A DNA stretch of 39,646 bases from Chitinophagaceae bacterium. Its GTDB lineage: Bacteria; Bacteroidota; Bacteroidia; Chitinophagales; Chitinophagaceae. Shown here piece by piece: positions 1-8,500 of the stretch. The translations under genes and the position numbers were made by a program. The DNA is taken from contig CANFHO010000014.1 of the NCBI GenBank assembly GCA_947447005.1, positions 1-39,646 on the forward strand, in the 5' to 3' direction. The number at the start of each line of letters is the position of its first letter. Within the stretch, counting starts at the first letter, position 1. Under the pieces are notes generated by a model, which did no database searches, was not told where the DNA came from, and was given only the letters and a program-made list of their open reading frames with translations.

Positions 1-59
1 ATTGTTATCGCTTAAATCATTTATATAAAATATTGTATCTCTTTGCTCGCCCTCTTTGC

Positions 60-82
60 CCTGCGTACCGGCAGGCAGGCAG
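60..82. repeat. Variant extragenic palindrome
   Basis: CCTGC at 60-64 and GCAGG at 71-75 form a 5-bp stem around GTACCG, followed by CAGGCAG. The flanks match the CCTGCC/GGCAGG core of the four downstream hairpins, but the centre is different. It looks like a second member of the same extragenic palindrome family. Confidence 0.55.
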
Positions 83-133
83 TCTCCTTGAATTATTTCT
101 CTCTTCACTTTTCATTTTACTCTCTTCTCCTTT

Positions 134-296
134 CCTGCCTTCGGCAGGCAAGCTCTCTTCTCTTTTCTCCTTTCTCACTTCTCTTTTCTCTCTTCTCTCT
201 TCTCTTTTCTCCTTTCCTGCCTTCGGCAGGCAAGCTCTCTTCTCCTTTCCTGCCTTCGGCAGGCAAGCTCTCTTCTCTTTTCCTGCCTTCGGCAGG
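134..296. repeat. Hairpin repeats, four copies, partly 33-bp tandem
   Basis: The 15-base palindrome CCTGCCTTCGGCAGG occurs exactly at 134-148, 216-230, 249-263 and 282-296. Each is followed by CAAGCTCTCTTCTC. The last three copies are spaced exactly 33 bp apart and so form a short tandem array; the first lies 82 bp upstream of the second. Each copy can form a 6-bp stem (CCTGCC/GGCAGG) with a three-base loop. There are no unique spacers, so this is not CRISPR. Extragenic palindromes of this type are, from memory, common in Bacteroidota genomes; that is recall, not a search result. Confidence 0.85.
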
Positions 297-352
297 CAAG
301 CTCTCTTCTCCTTTCTCCTTTCTCTCTTCTCCTTTCTCTCTTCTCTTTTCTC

Positions 353-1666
353 TTATTTCAAGATCCATTTCCCTCTGTCTTCCGGCGCAAACTTCCATGG
401 AGCAAAATTATTTTCCAGATTTCCAAACATCATCGTCCACTCCTGAGGCGCACTGCTCTTTTCCATGATTACATATCTTCTCATTTGAAGGATGATGTCC
501 ATAGGATTGATACTGACAGGACATGCTTCAATACAGGCGGAACAAGTAGTACAAGCCCTTAACTCTTCTTCTGAAATATACGTCAGTAAGGATTTTTCAT
601 CATCTTGAAAAGTGCTATAGTGATTGATATTTTTACCTACCTCTTCCAGCCTGTCTCTGGTATCCATCATGATTTTTCTGGGCGACAAAAGCTTTCCTGT
701 TTGGTTGGCAGGACATTCAACGGAACATCTTCCACATTCTGTACAACTATAAGCATCCAATAAATTTTTCCAACTTAAATCAAATACATCCTTTGCTCCA
801 AATTTCAATTGCGTTGCAGAAGAACCAGCATCCGCAGCCATTTCAGGTTTGAACACATACAAAACCTCCTGTTGAATAGCTGGCATATTACTCATCTGCC
901 CTCGTGGAGTGAGGCGTGCAAAATAGGCATTGGGGAATGCCAAAACTATATGAAGATGTTTAGACCAGGGTAAATAATTCAGGAATGTAAATACCCCTAC
1001 AATATGTAGCCACCAACAGCTTCTTTCAATAACTATGAGCTGTGGAATGGTGAGTCCGTGAATAAGAGAAAATAGATACTGCGAAATGATAAAGTGGCCT
1101 GTAGTATGTGCTATATAATGTTTTGCCCCCAAATCCTGAAGCATCGTATCTGTTGCATTCATAACAAGGAAAAGCGACATTAAAATGATCTCAGCTATAA
1201 GGATAATGGTAGCATCTTTTGTAGGCCAACCCTGTATGTCGGTCGACTGAAACCTTTTGATTCCTGATATATATCTTCTGGTCAGAAATAAAATACAAAA
1301 CAATATCACAATGGTTGCCAGGATCTCAAATATATTGATAAGAATATGATATGCATTTGAATTGAAGGAAGAAAATATCCTGTGTGTACCCGCGATGCCA
1401 TCAATGATAATCTCAAGCATTTCAATATTGATGAAGATGAATCCAGCATAAACAAACAAATGCAGAATAGCAGCAAATGGTTTTTTAAACATTTTTTTTT
1501 GACCCAAGGCCAGGAAAAAAACATTTTTCCATCTAAGTCGCTTTTGGTCGGTCAATTGTTCATCCTGTCCCAATAAAATATTACGCTTGATTTCACTGAT
1601 CTTTTTGTAGAAAAGATAAATGGATAAGGAAGTTATGCAAAAGAAGATTATTTGTAAAAAAGGCAT
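353..1666 (-). CDS. Membrane-anchored 4Fe-4S dicluster protein (HdrE/NarI-like plus ferredoxin domain)
   Basis: 437 aa. The N-terminal part (about residues 1-230) has several hydrophobic segments with scattered His, resembling the haem-b membrane subunits of heterodisulfide-reductase or nitrate-reductase-gamma type. The C-terminal part has two classical ferredoxin clusters: C308, C311, C314, C318 and C372, C375, C378, C382. By family knowledge such proteins pass electrons between the quinone pool and a soluble Fe-S partner carrying CCG domains. That partner is often the next gene; it would lie left of the window or elsewhere, and is not visible here. The start at 1666 gives a good N-terminal membrane helix. 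The gene is divergent from the phosphoribosyltransferase at 1726, and its stop abuts the C+T-rich repeat tract. The electron donor and acceptor are unknown. Confidence 0.85.
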   Translation of the reverse strand: MPFLQIIFFCITSLSIYLFYKKISEIKRNILLGQDEQLTDQKRLRWKNVFFLALGQKKMFKKPFAAILHLFVYAGFIFINIEMLEIIIDGIAGTHRIFSSFNSNAYHILINIFEILATIVILFCILFLTRRYISGIKRFQSTDIQGWPTKDATIILIAEIILMSLFLVMNATDTMLQDLGAKHYIAHTTGHFIISQYLFSLIHGLTIPQLIVIERSCWWLHIVGVFTFLNYLPWSKHLHIVLAFPNAYFARLTPRGQMSNMPAIQQEVLYVFKPEMAADAGSSATQLKFGAKDVFDLSWKNLLDAYSCTECGRCSVECPANQTGKLLSPRKIMMDTRDRLEEVGKNINHYSTFQDDEKSLLTYISEEELRACTTCSACIEACPVSINPMDIILQMRRYVIMEKSSAPQEWTMMFGNLENNFAPWKFAPEDRGKWILK

Positions 1667-1725
1667 GCCGTTTGATTACAATTGCTAAATTACAGTTTGT
1701 ATATGATTAAATAATGATAAGAATC

Positions 1726-2229
1726 ATGGAAAAAAAGTATATCCTGACCGGTGCATCTGCCGAGATGAAATTGAGGAGAATGGCTTTTGAAATTATTGAG
1801 AATAACAGAGGCGTTGAAAAGATCTTTTTGGCTGGAATCCTGGAAAATGGGATGACCCTCGCAAAATTGATCCAGAAAGAATTGAACAATTTTTCAAATC
1901 TTAAAACCGATTTGATTGAAATACATTTGAATAAAAAGAACCCTGTTCAATGTCATGTTCCAGATGCACAGGTATTGAAAAATGAGGTTGTTATTGTGAT
2001 CGATGATGTAATAAACAGTGGTAAAACCTTTCTTCATGCATTGGTTCCTTTGTTAAATTTTCAACCCAAAAATATTCAGACACTGACATTGGTTGAACGA
2101 AGCCACAAGACATTTCCTGTTCATGCAGATTATGTAGGGATTTCATTGGCCACTACATTAGAGGATCATATCAGTGTTGAAGTTCAGGATGGGAAGATTA
2201 TGGGTGCATATCTGGATTCTATCCATTAA
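1726..2229 (+). CDS. PyrR-like phosphoribosyltransferase
   Basis: 167 aa from the ATG at 1726; an in-frame ATG at 1714 would add MIRI and cannot be excluded. The type I phosphoribosyltransferase PRPP-binding motif is clear (VIVIDDVINSGKT), preceded by the usual hood and core segments. The family includes PyrR, which regulates pyrimidine operons and often has weak uracil phosphoribosyltransferase activity, and purine salvage enzymes. No pyrimidine gene is nearby and there is no attenuator-like leader, so regulation of an adjacent pyr operon is unlikely here. The gene is divergent from the Fe-S protein gene and convergent with the DUF2279 gene, with 1 bp between the two stops. The fold is certain; the substrate is not. 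Confidence 0.8.
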   Translation: MEKKYILTGASAEMKLRRMAFEIIENNRGVEKIFLAGILENGMTLAKLIQKELNNFSNLKTDLIEIHLNKKNPVQCHVPDAQVLKNEVVIVIDDVINSGKTFLHALVPLLNFQPKNIQTLTLVERSHKTFPVHADYVGISLATTLEDHISVEVQDGKIMGAYLDSIH

Positions 2230-2230
2230 A

Positions 2231-3199
2231 CTAAAAATACATTGCGTGGATCTTGACTGCCCCGTTAGACCTGAATTCCAATGCAGGTGCGGGTATTTTA
2301 ATGATGTTCAATATATGTAGTGTCTTTTTCAAAATTTTATTCCTGGTTTTAATCTTGTCAAGGTCAATATCAACAGACAGAAAGTATCTTTTAAATCTGG
2401 GAATATCAGTTCTGTCATGTTGCAATCCTTGTGCATCCTTCCAGGTATTATCATATCCCCCCAACATGGTTTTGGCACCATAGCCAATTGATAAATCAAG
2501 CCAATTCGGAACAGATGATGATGGAAAAAATGATTTGATATTCATGCTTGCCCAATAGGTCTGACTATTATAATCCTTCAGAATTCTTTCAATCATTCCC
2601 TTTCCAAACAATTCATCAGATCTGGGTCTTAAGTTTCCATAGGAATAGGGGGTATATGATAATTTAATCTTGATTCTTTGTTCTTTCCATGCCATTTCCT
2701 GGCCCAAAAAACTGAGTGCACCCAATGAATTTGCTGCCATATCGGGTAAACTAAACCCCCATTTGTCTGAATAACCATCTAATATTTCTACAATACTTAG
2801 ATATCCAAGTCCACTGATGGCTCCAATCACATTAGCTTTGTTATCATCGACACCTGTCCATTTCCATAAATCAGCAGAAAAATGACTTATTTGGTATGTC
2901 GACCAAAAATGACCAGCTTTATCCATGTGTTGCCATTCTTTCCAGTCATTGTATAAATGGAAGCTGGTTCTTGGATAATTTGCATACCAAGCCTTGTTTA
3001 ATGATATAAATGAACCTGTCCAAAGTCCCACCTGAACAGCGCCAATTGTCCATTTTTTTGCATTGGATTCAGTTCTGACATGATGTAATGAAATGTCTTT
3101 ATCGATTGTTTTTATAGAGTCTGTTTGTGAAACTCCATTAAATGCACTTAAACATATTAAATGCATGAAGCATATCCTCAATAAGTTGTTATGAGACAT
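2231..3199 (-). CDS. DUF2279 / YfiM-like secreted protein
   Basis: 322 aa, with an N-terminal signal peptide (hydrophobic to about residue 24, then SQTDS). The central part contains the DUF2279 signature: HMDKAGHFWSTY around residue 88, then a segment with DGYSDKWGFS and DMAANSLGA. This motif set is seen in predicted periplasmic or lipoprotein-like proteins of unknown function (YfiM group). The C-terminal half is rich in aromatic residues and beta-like, and may sit in or near the outer membrane. The ATG at 3199 overlaps the region upstream of the divergent phosphosugar mutase gene. The function is unknown. Confidence 0.75.
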   Translation of the reverse strand: MSHNNLLRICFMHLICLSAFNGVSQTDSIKTIDKDISLHHVRTESNAKKWTIGAVQVGLWTGSFISLNKAWYANYPRTSFHLYNDWKEWQHMDKAGHFWSTYQISHFSADLWKWTGVDDNKANVIGAISGLGYLSIVEILDGYSDKWGFSLPDMAANSLGALSFLGQEMAWKEQRIKIKLSYTPYSYGNLRPRSDELFGKGMIERILKDYNSQTYWASMNIKSFFPSSSVPNWLDLSIGYGAKTMLGGYDNTWKDAQGLQHDRTDIPRFKRYFLSVDIDLDKIKTRNKILKKTLHILNIIKIPAPALEFRSNGAVKIHAMYF

Positions 3200-3261
3200 G
3201 TGGAATAACAGTTCTGTAGTGGTTTATAGCAATTCTAAGCTAAATTATAATGTGAAGTTAC

Positions 3262-3291
3262 TTGCATTTAGAGCATCCTTTGTTAAGTTTG
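3262..3291 (+). promoter_or_regulatory. Bacteroidota-type promoter of the phosphosugar mutase gene
   Basis: TTG at 3262-3264 (-33 box), a 19-bp spacer and a perfect TAAGTTTG at 3284-3291 (-7 box, consensus TAnnTTTG). It lies 17 bp before the ATG at 3309, which supports that start over the longer upstream frame. Confidence 0.65.
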
Positions 3292-3308
3292 TAAAAATTT
3301 ATTCTGTC

Positions 3309-5033
3309 ATGGAAGCAGCTATCAGTGAAAAGATTGATAAATGGTTATCTGGAAATTTTGATGCAGAAACAAAAGCTACAATTCAGGAGCTTCAGCAAAA
3401 CAATCCCAACGAGCTTGCTGATGCCTTCTATAAAGATCTTGAGTTTGGTACTGGTGGATTAAGAGGAATCATGGGTGTTGGAACCAATCGCATAAATAAA
3501 TATACCATTGGTATGGCCACCCAGGGGTTCGCCAATTACCTAATAAAATCCTTTCCTGAACAACAAATCCGAATTGCTGTTGCTCATGATAGCAGAAATA
3601 ACAGTCGCACATTTGCAGAAATCACCGCAAATGTGATGGCTGCAAATGGAATTCAGGTTTTCTTGTTTGAAGCACTTCGTCCAACTCCTGAGTTGTCTTT
3701 TACCATTCGTCACCTTCAATGTCAGGGTGGTGTTGTTTGTACAGCCTCCCATAATCCAAGAGAATACAATGGGTATAAAGCCTATTTTAATGATGGTGGA
3801 CAATTGGTGCCTCCTCATGATAAAAATGTGATTATAGAAGTTCAAAAAATTTCTTCTGTTGATGAAGTGAAATGGAATGGGGGAGAGGCAAATATACACT
3901 TGGTAGGTGCAGAACTCGATCAGGCTTATATTTCAATGGTCAAGGGTCTAAGTGTATATCCTGAGGTAATAAGTCAGCAAAAAGACCTTAAAATCGTTTA
4001 TACCCCTATTCATGGAACAGGTATTACATTGGTGCCTCAGGTGCTCAAGCAATTTGGTTTTGAAAATCTGACACTTGTAGAAGAACAAATCATTCCAGAT
4101 GGGAACTTTCCAACCGTGGTGTATCCAAATCCGGAAGAGAGTGAAGCCATGAGCCTTGGATTAAAAAAGGCGCAAGAAATAGATGCAGATATTTTATTAG
4201 GTACAGATCCGGATGCTGATAGGGTAGGTGTTGGCGTAAAAGATCATCATGGAAATTGGATATTGTTGAATGGCAATCAAACTGCAGTACTGGCATTCAA
4301 CTATATGATTGAAGCCAGGAGAAAGAAAGGCATCGCCCAAGAGAATGATATGGTGGTGAAAACCATTGTAACCACAGACATGATCGATGTTATTGCCGCC
4401 AAAAATGATGTTGCATGTTATAATGTGTTAACCGGATTTAAATGGATCGCAGAATTGATAAAAGAAAAAGAAGCGTCTGAGAATTATATCATTGGTGGAG
4501 AGGAATCATATGGGCTGATGATAGGGAAAGAGTTGCGTGATAAAGATGCAGTGAGTGCTGTTGCATTGCTTTGTGAAATGGCCGCATACGAAAAGAATGC
4601 TGGCAAAAGCTTGTTTACAAAAATGGTTGAGCTGTACGTTGAATATGGATTGTATAGAGAACATCTCATTTCAATCACTAAAAAAGGACGAGATGGCCAG
4701 GCGCAAATAGCCGCCATGATGGAACGATTTAGAACCAATCCACCAAAATCGCTTGATGGGGTAGAAGTAGCCAGTATTTATGATTACGAAACAAAGGAAG
4801 CCAAGGATTTAAGAACAGGACAGGTTTGTACCATTGATCTTCCTAAAAGCAATGTGTTGCAATTTGTACTGGCAGATGGTAGTAAAATCAGTGCAAGACC
4901 ATCTGGAACAGAACCTAAGATAAAATTCTATTTCAGTGTGCAAGGAAAACTTGCAACAGTTGATGAATTTGATGCTGCTTATGCTTCTTTAGGACAAAGA
5001 ATTGAAACCATCACAAAAGATCTGAACCTTTAG
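3309..5033 (+). CDS. Phosphosugar mutase (phosphoglucomutase/phosphomannomutase, PGM2/PgcA type)
   Basis: 574 aa, the usual length of the long PGM2/PgcA subfamily. It interconverts hexose 1- and 6-phosphates through a phosphoserine. The active-site loop is TASHNP with the phosphorylated Ser at residue 147. The Mg2+ loop is DPDADR at 300-305, the sugar-binding loop is GGEES near 397-400, and the C-terminal phosphate-binding loop is RPSGTEPK. All catalytic elements are present. The frame is open upstream to 3198, but the ATG at 3309 gives the family N-terminus and follows a good promoter. pcm follows after 21 bp, so the two are probably co-transcribed. The exact sugar preference (glucose or mannose) cannot be read from the sequence. 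Confidence 0.93.
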   Translation: MEAAISEKIDKWLSGNFDAETKATIQELQQNNPNELADAFYKDLEFGTGGLRGIMGVGTNRINKYTIGMATQGFANYLIKSFPEQQIRIAVAHDSRNNSRTFAEITANVMAANGIQVFLFEALRPTPELSFTIRHLQCQGGVVCTASHNPREYNGYKAYFNDGGQLVPPHDKNVIIEVQKISSVDEVKWNGGEANIHLVGAELDQAYISMVKGLSVYPEVISQQKDLKIVYTPIHGTGITLVPQVLKQFGFENLTLVEEQIIPDGNFPTVVYPNPEESEAMSLGLKKAQEIDADILLGTDPDADRVGVGVKDHHGNWILLNGNQTAVLAFNYMIEARRKKGIAQENDMVVKTIVTTDMIDVIAAKNDVACYNVLTGFKWIAELIKEKEASENYIIGGEESYGLMIGKELRDKDAVSAVALLCEMAAYEKNAGKSLFTKMVELYVEYGLYREHLISITKKGRDGQAQIAAMMERFRTNPPKSLDGVEVASIYDYETKEAKDLRTGQVCTIDLPKSNVLQFVLADGSKISARPSGTEPKIKFYFSVQGKLATVDEFDAAYASLGQRIETITKDLNL

Positions 5034-5054
5034 TGATATAAAAAAGTGTAAGAG

Positions 5055-5711
5055 ATGCGTGCAATTGAGGATACTTATTTACATAAAGGACTAAGAAAAA
5101 AAATGGTTGACACCATTCGTGAAAAAGGCATCACAGACGAAACCGTTCTGAATGCTATTTCGATGGTTCCCAGACATTTTTTTTTGGACTCTGTTTTTGA
5201 GAAGCATGCTTATGAGGAAAAAGCTTTTCCTATCGGCGAAGATCAGACCATATCACACCCTTACACCGTTGCTTATCAATCACAGTTATTACAAGTCAAA
5301 CCTTTTGAAAAAATTTTAGAGGTTGGAACAGGAAGTGCTTATCAGGCATGCGTTTTAGCTGAATTAAAAGCAAAGGTTTTTACCATTGAGCGACAAAAAA
5401 AATTATTTGATTCAAACAAGGAATTTAAATTTTTATCAACATTCAAGTCAATCAAACAATTTTATGGTGATGGATATGAAGGATTACCAACTTATGGCCC
5501 CTTTGATAAAATTCTAATAACAGCAGCAGCTCCTTACATACCAGAGAAATTAATACAGCAATTAAAAATCAATGGCGTTATGGTATTGCCATTGAATGAA
5601 GGTGAAAATCAAAGAATGCATCGAATTACCAAATTATCTGACGGAAGTTTGCAGGAAGAGAAATTTGATGAATTTTCATTTGTGCCTATGCTTCTTGGCA
5701 AAAAGAATTAA
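5055..5711 (+). CDS. pcm: Protein-L-isoaspartate O-methyltransferase
   Basis: 218 aa, full length for the family. It uses SAM to methylate isoaspartyl residues in aged proteins so that they can be repaired. The Pcm signature QTISHPYTVA starts at residue 64 (QTISQPYIVA in many homologues). The SAM-binding motif I is EVGTGSAY at 89-96, and FDKILITAAAP further on is the post-motif substrate region. It lies 21 bp behind the phosphosugar mutase gene, in the same orientation, and is closed by a strong hairpin terminator just after its stop. Confidence 0.93.
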   Translation: MRAIEDTYLHKGLRKKMVDTIREKGITDETVLNAISMVPRHFFLDSVFEKHAYEEKAFPIGEDQTISHPYTVAYQSQLLQVKPFEKILEVGTGSAYQACVLAELKAKVFTIERQKKLFDSNKEFKFLSTFKSIKQFYGDGYEGLPTYGPFDKILITAAAPYIPEKLIQQLKINGVMVLPLNEGENQRMHRITKLSDGSLQEEKFDEFSFVPMLLGKKN

Positions 5712-5712
5712 A

Positions 5713-5734
5713 AAACCCGCCATTTGGCGGGTTT
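5713..5734. terminator. Bidirectional terminator between pcm and the receptor gene
   Basis: A 9-bp stem, AAACCCGCC (5713-5721) with GGCGGGTTT (5726-5734), and an ATTT loop. Six A residues precede it (T-tract for the minus strand), and AATTTTAT follows on the plus strand. It lies between two convergent stops. Confidence 0.85.
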
Positions 5735-5739
5735 CAATT

Positions 5740-8397
5740 TTATTGCATTTGCATTCCTTCACTCATTCCATCCATTCCACTTTTTGTATTCTTTCTTTTA
5801 AACAACGTGGCATCCACTTTACCAAATCGGTAACTGAAATTCAATCTGAAAACTTGCCAGTCCCTTCTTCTTGAACTTGATTGTGTAAAATAAGTTGCTT
5901 GTGAAAATGAACCATACAACTTAGATTTCAATACATCATTCATGCTAAGCGTGAGAGAACCTCTTTTTTCTTTCAAGAAATCTTTTTTCAATGCAAACTC
6001 AAGACCATAGTTTGGCAATACATATCCCTGTGCAGATGTTTGAGAGAAGCCACCCCAGTTTCCACCACCGCCTCCACTGCTTCTGCCTCCACCGCTGAAA
6101 CCTCCACTCATGCCACCGCCACTGTATCCACCACCTTGTGGAAGAATTGATTTGCTTCTGTAGTCAAAAGCGAGTTGTAGCGTATAATTTTTAGGAAACT
6201 TTATGTTTGCATTTTCTTTTCCAAAAAAGCTCCAGATTGAATTGCTTAATGTTGTGCCAGGAACAGTGCTGGTTATACTTGAGTTGTATATGTTCATATT
6301 TGTTGTGAACTCAAGCCATGTTGAAATTGTATTACGGATGGTAAATTCAGCACCATATGCCTGACTATTATTTGCATTTATATAGGTGTTGATCAGTACA
6401 TCTTTACCTGATAAGGCATTTGATTCTTTTATTTGAGATCTTGTAATAAGGTCATTTGTTCTTTTGTAATACAATGAAATGAGCAAGTTATTTCCCTTTG
6501 GGAGGGTTTTTTGATAGTTCATTTCAATTGAATTGGTGAATTCAGGAACCAATCCTGGATTTCCTCTACTGATGTTCAAAGAGTCTGTATAATCTACGAA
6601 TGGCAGTATTTGAAAGAAATTCGGACGCTGAATTTTACGTGCTATACTGAATTGTAAATCCTGTGTTTGATCAATTTGTTGCGTAAAATTGATACTTGGG
6701 AAAATACTGAAAGGATATGAGTTCCCAAATTTGTTGCCATTTGTTAAGAGAGTTCCAACATATTTTGAACTTTCAACCCTTAATCCAAGTTGATAACTGA
6801 ATTTATTTCCAATGACATTTCCATAAGTTCCATAAGCTGCAAATACCTTATCGTTATACTTATAGTTTGCATTTAGAGATACAATTGGTTTGTAACTATT
6901 TGTAATATAGTCGTAAATAAAGTTGAGGTTCTTACTCTCAAAATCTCTTATAGCGGCACGTGCACCCAATTCCAATTTCGACTTCTCTGATAAAGGGTTG
7001 GTGAAATCCGTTTGAATTGTATACAAATTATTTCCTCCATTACCTTCCTGTTGTTGTTTAATAGGACTTCCTTTTAAGCCATTGAATACATCATAATATT
7101 GAGTACTGAAACCTCCAGTATTTTTGTTAGAACTTTTGTTGAAATTGACATCAGCAGTTAGTTCCATTCCTTTTTTACTGAAAAGATGTTTGAATCCCAG
7201 TGCAGTACCCATATTCTCCATATTACTCTTACTGGTAGTGGCTCTTTGAGATTTAATAGATTTAGAGCCACTGCTATATAAAGTGTCTGTTTGGATTTTT
7301 AATAGATCTGTATTCTCAAATTGGCCTCTCATATAACTTCCAGAAACCGTTAAGGTATTTCTGTTGTCAATAAAATAATCGAAACCCGCTCTGTTGTATG
7401 TAAAATATCCAAGGCTGATAGGATTGCTCTGTTGTACATATCTGATCGATGGGGTATTTATAAATTCATCTCTGGTTGAGCTGCCTTCACTGATTGATTT
7501 TCGTTTGTTATACATCGTACTTACAAAGAAATTCACTTTTCCTTGCTTTACATTTATATCACCTCCAAAGTTTGGTTTTACCCTGGAGTCCAATCCGACC
7601 CTTAAATTCCCATTATAACCTGCCTTTTTATTTTTCTTCAACACAATGTTTATGATACCGGACATTCCACCTGATGCATCATATTTTGCAGATGGATTTG
7701 TTATAAGCTCCACGCTTTGAATGGCATCAGAAGGAATTTGATCCAATGTCATATTGGTTGGCCTTCCATCAATGAAAATAGTAGGAGAAGAATTTCTGAG
7801 TGAAATATTTCCATCAATATCAACATCAACTCCAGGAATATTTTTCATCAATTCAGTAGCAGTTTGACCGGTTGACATGATATTTTTCTCTACATTGAAT
7901 ATTTTCCTGTCAACCCCCATTTGCATAAATGGTTTAGATCCCACCACTTTCACTTCTTCCAATTGCTTGGCATCAACATCAAGTTTGATATTACCCAGAT
8001 CCACATCTGCATTGTTCATCATTGAACTAAAGTCTTTGCTTGCAGGATTGATGTCAAATTTTACGGTTTGTTCTAAGGTTAAATAACCTATGGCTGTAAC
8101 TTTTAATTTGTATTGTCCAAATAAAGAAAGGTTTTCCAGGCTAAAATCGCCATTGGATTGCGTCAATTGTCCAGATACCACAACATCGATTCTTTTTTTG
8201 GTAACGGTATCCATTTTGCTTTGGATCAGTTGAACAGAAGCTGCACCTACTGATTTATTGGTCTTGAGGTCGATGATTCTACCGTAAAAATGTCCCATAT
8301 TCATACCTTGACCACCACCTGTTGGTCTTTTACCAGGCACCTGTGCAAAAATGAAAGAAAGTGTAAATGAAAATAAAAGGGTCAGTGTAAATCGCAT
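5740..8397 (-). CDS. TonB-dependent-receptor-like outer-membrane protein
   Basis: 885 aa. A signal peptide (about residues 1-18, ending FAQ) is followed by a carboxypeptidase-regulatory-like beta-sandwich (about 35-125, HFYGRIIDLKTNKSVGAAS onward). Then comes a plug-like domain (VKVVGSKPFMQ ... GVDVDIDGNISLRN ... SGIINIVLKK), then a long barrel of the OMP_b-brl_3 type. A glycine/serine-rich run, encoded around 6050-6150 (residues about 750-785), interrupts the late barrel. The C-terminus is unusual: the last strands are followed by a charged tail ending in GMQMQ rather than a terminal aromatic. Such proteins import ligands or act as outer-membrane channels; the ligand is not indicated. It lies downstream of the DUF445 gene on the same strand with a 103-bp gap, and probably has its own promoter. 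Confidence 0.88.
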   Translation of the reverse strand: MRFTLTLLFSFTLSFIFAQVPGKRPTGGGQGMNMGHFYGRIIDLKTNKSVGAASVQLIQSKMDTVTKKRIDVVVSGQLTQSNGDFSLENLSLFGQYKLKVTAIGYLTLEQTVKFDINPASKDFSSMMNNADVDLGNIKLDVDAKQLEEVKVVGSKPFMQMGVDRKIFNVEKNIMSTGQTATELMKNIPGVDVDIDGNISLRNSSPTIFIDGRPTNMTLDQIPSDAIQSVELITNPSAKYDASGGMSGIINIVLKKNKKAGYNGNLRVGLDSRVKPNFGGDINVKQGKVNFFVSTMYNKRKSISEGSSTRDEFINTPSIRYVQQSNPISLGYFTYNRAGFDYFIDNRNTLTVSGSYMRGQFENTDLLKIQTDTLYSSGSKSIKSQRATTSKSNMENMGTALGFKHLFSKKGMELTADVNFNKSSNKNTGGFSTQYYDVFNGLKGSPIKQQQEGNGGNNLYTIQTDFTNPLSEKSKLELGARAAIRDFESKNLNFIYDYITNSYKPIVSLNANYKYNDKVFAAYGTYGNVIGNKFSYQLGLRVESSKYVGTLLTNGNKFGNSYPFSIFPSINFTQQIDQTQDLQFSIARKIQRPNFFQILPFVDYTDSLNISRGNPGLVPEFTNSIEMNYQKTLPKGNNLLISLYYKRTNDLITRSQIKESNALSGKDVLINTYINANNSQAYGAEFTIRNTISTWLEFTTNMNIYNSSITSTVPGTTLSNSIWSFFGKENANIKFPKNYTLQLAFDYRSKSILPQGGGYSGGGMSGGFSGGGRSSGGGGGNWGGFSQTSAQGYVLPNYGLEFALKKDFLKEKRGSLTLSMNDVLKSKLYGSFSQATYFTQSSSRRRDWQVFRLNFSYRFGKVDATLFKRKNTKSGMDGMSEGMQMQ

Positions 8398-8500
8398 GGA
8401 GTGTATTTGAAAAATTAGATGTTATGTGAGTTGTGAAACTTTCGTAGATGAGCTTAATTAACGTGTAATTAGGTATTTAGTTCAATTTGGAATGAAGGTT

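Larger units (their letters stand above)
1..352. other. Gene-free stretch with C+T-rich tract
   Basis: I see no credible gene here. From about 103 to 352 the plus strand is almost only C and T (runs such as TCTCTTCTCC), interrupted by short GC-rich palindromes annotated separately. Open frames exist on both strands, but only because the repeat unit is 33 bp (11 codons) and carries no stops. They encode low-complexity Ser/Leu/Phe or Arg/Glu/Lys peptides and are not believable proteins. The tract ends directly at the stop codon of the minus-strand Fe-S protein gene, so it would be transcribed as that gene's 3' untranslated region, as purine-rich RNA with hairpins. Confidence 0.75.

Noticed and set aside
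134-296. Possible CRISPR array
   Set aside because: The 33-bp period is the whole repeat; there are no unique spacers, and the first copy is irregularly placed.
33-468. Open frames on both strands through the C+T-rich repeat tract
   Set aside because: They exist because the repeat unit is a multiple of three and lacks stops; the peptides are low-complexity and match no protein type.
3198-3308. Longer start of the phosphosugar mutase at 3198
   Set aside because: It would overlap the divergent gene's start and lie upstream of the promoter; the family N-terminus begins at 3309.
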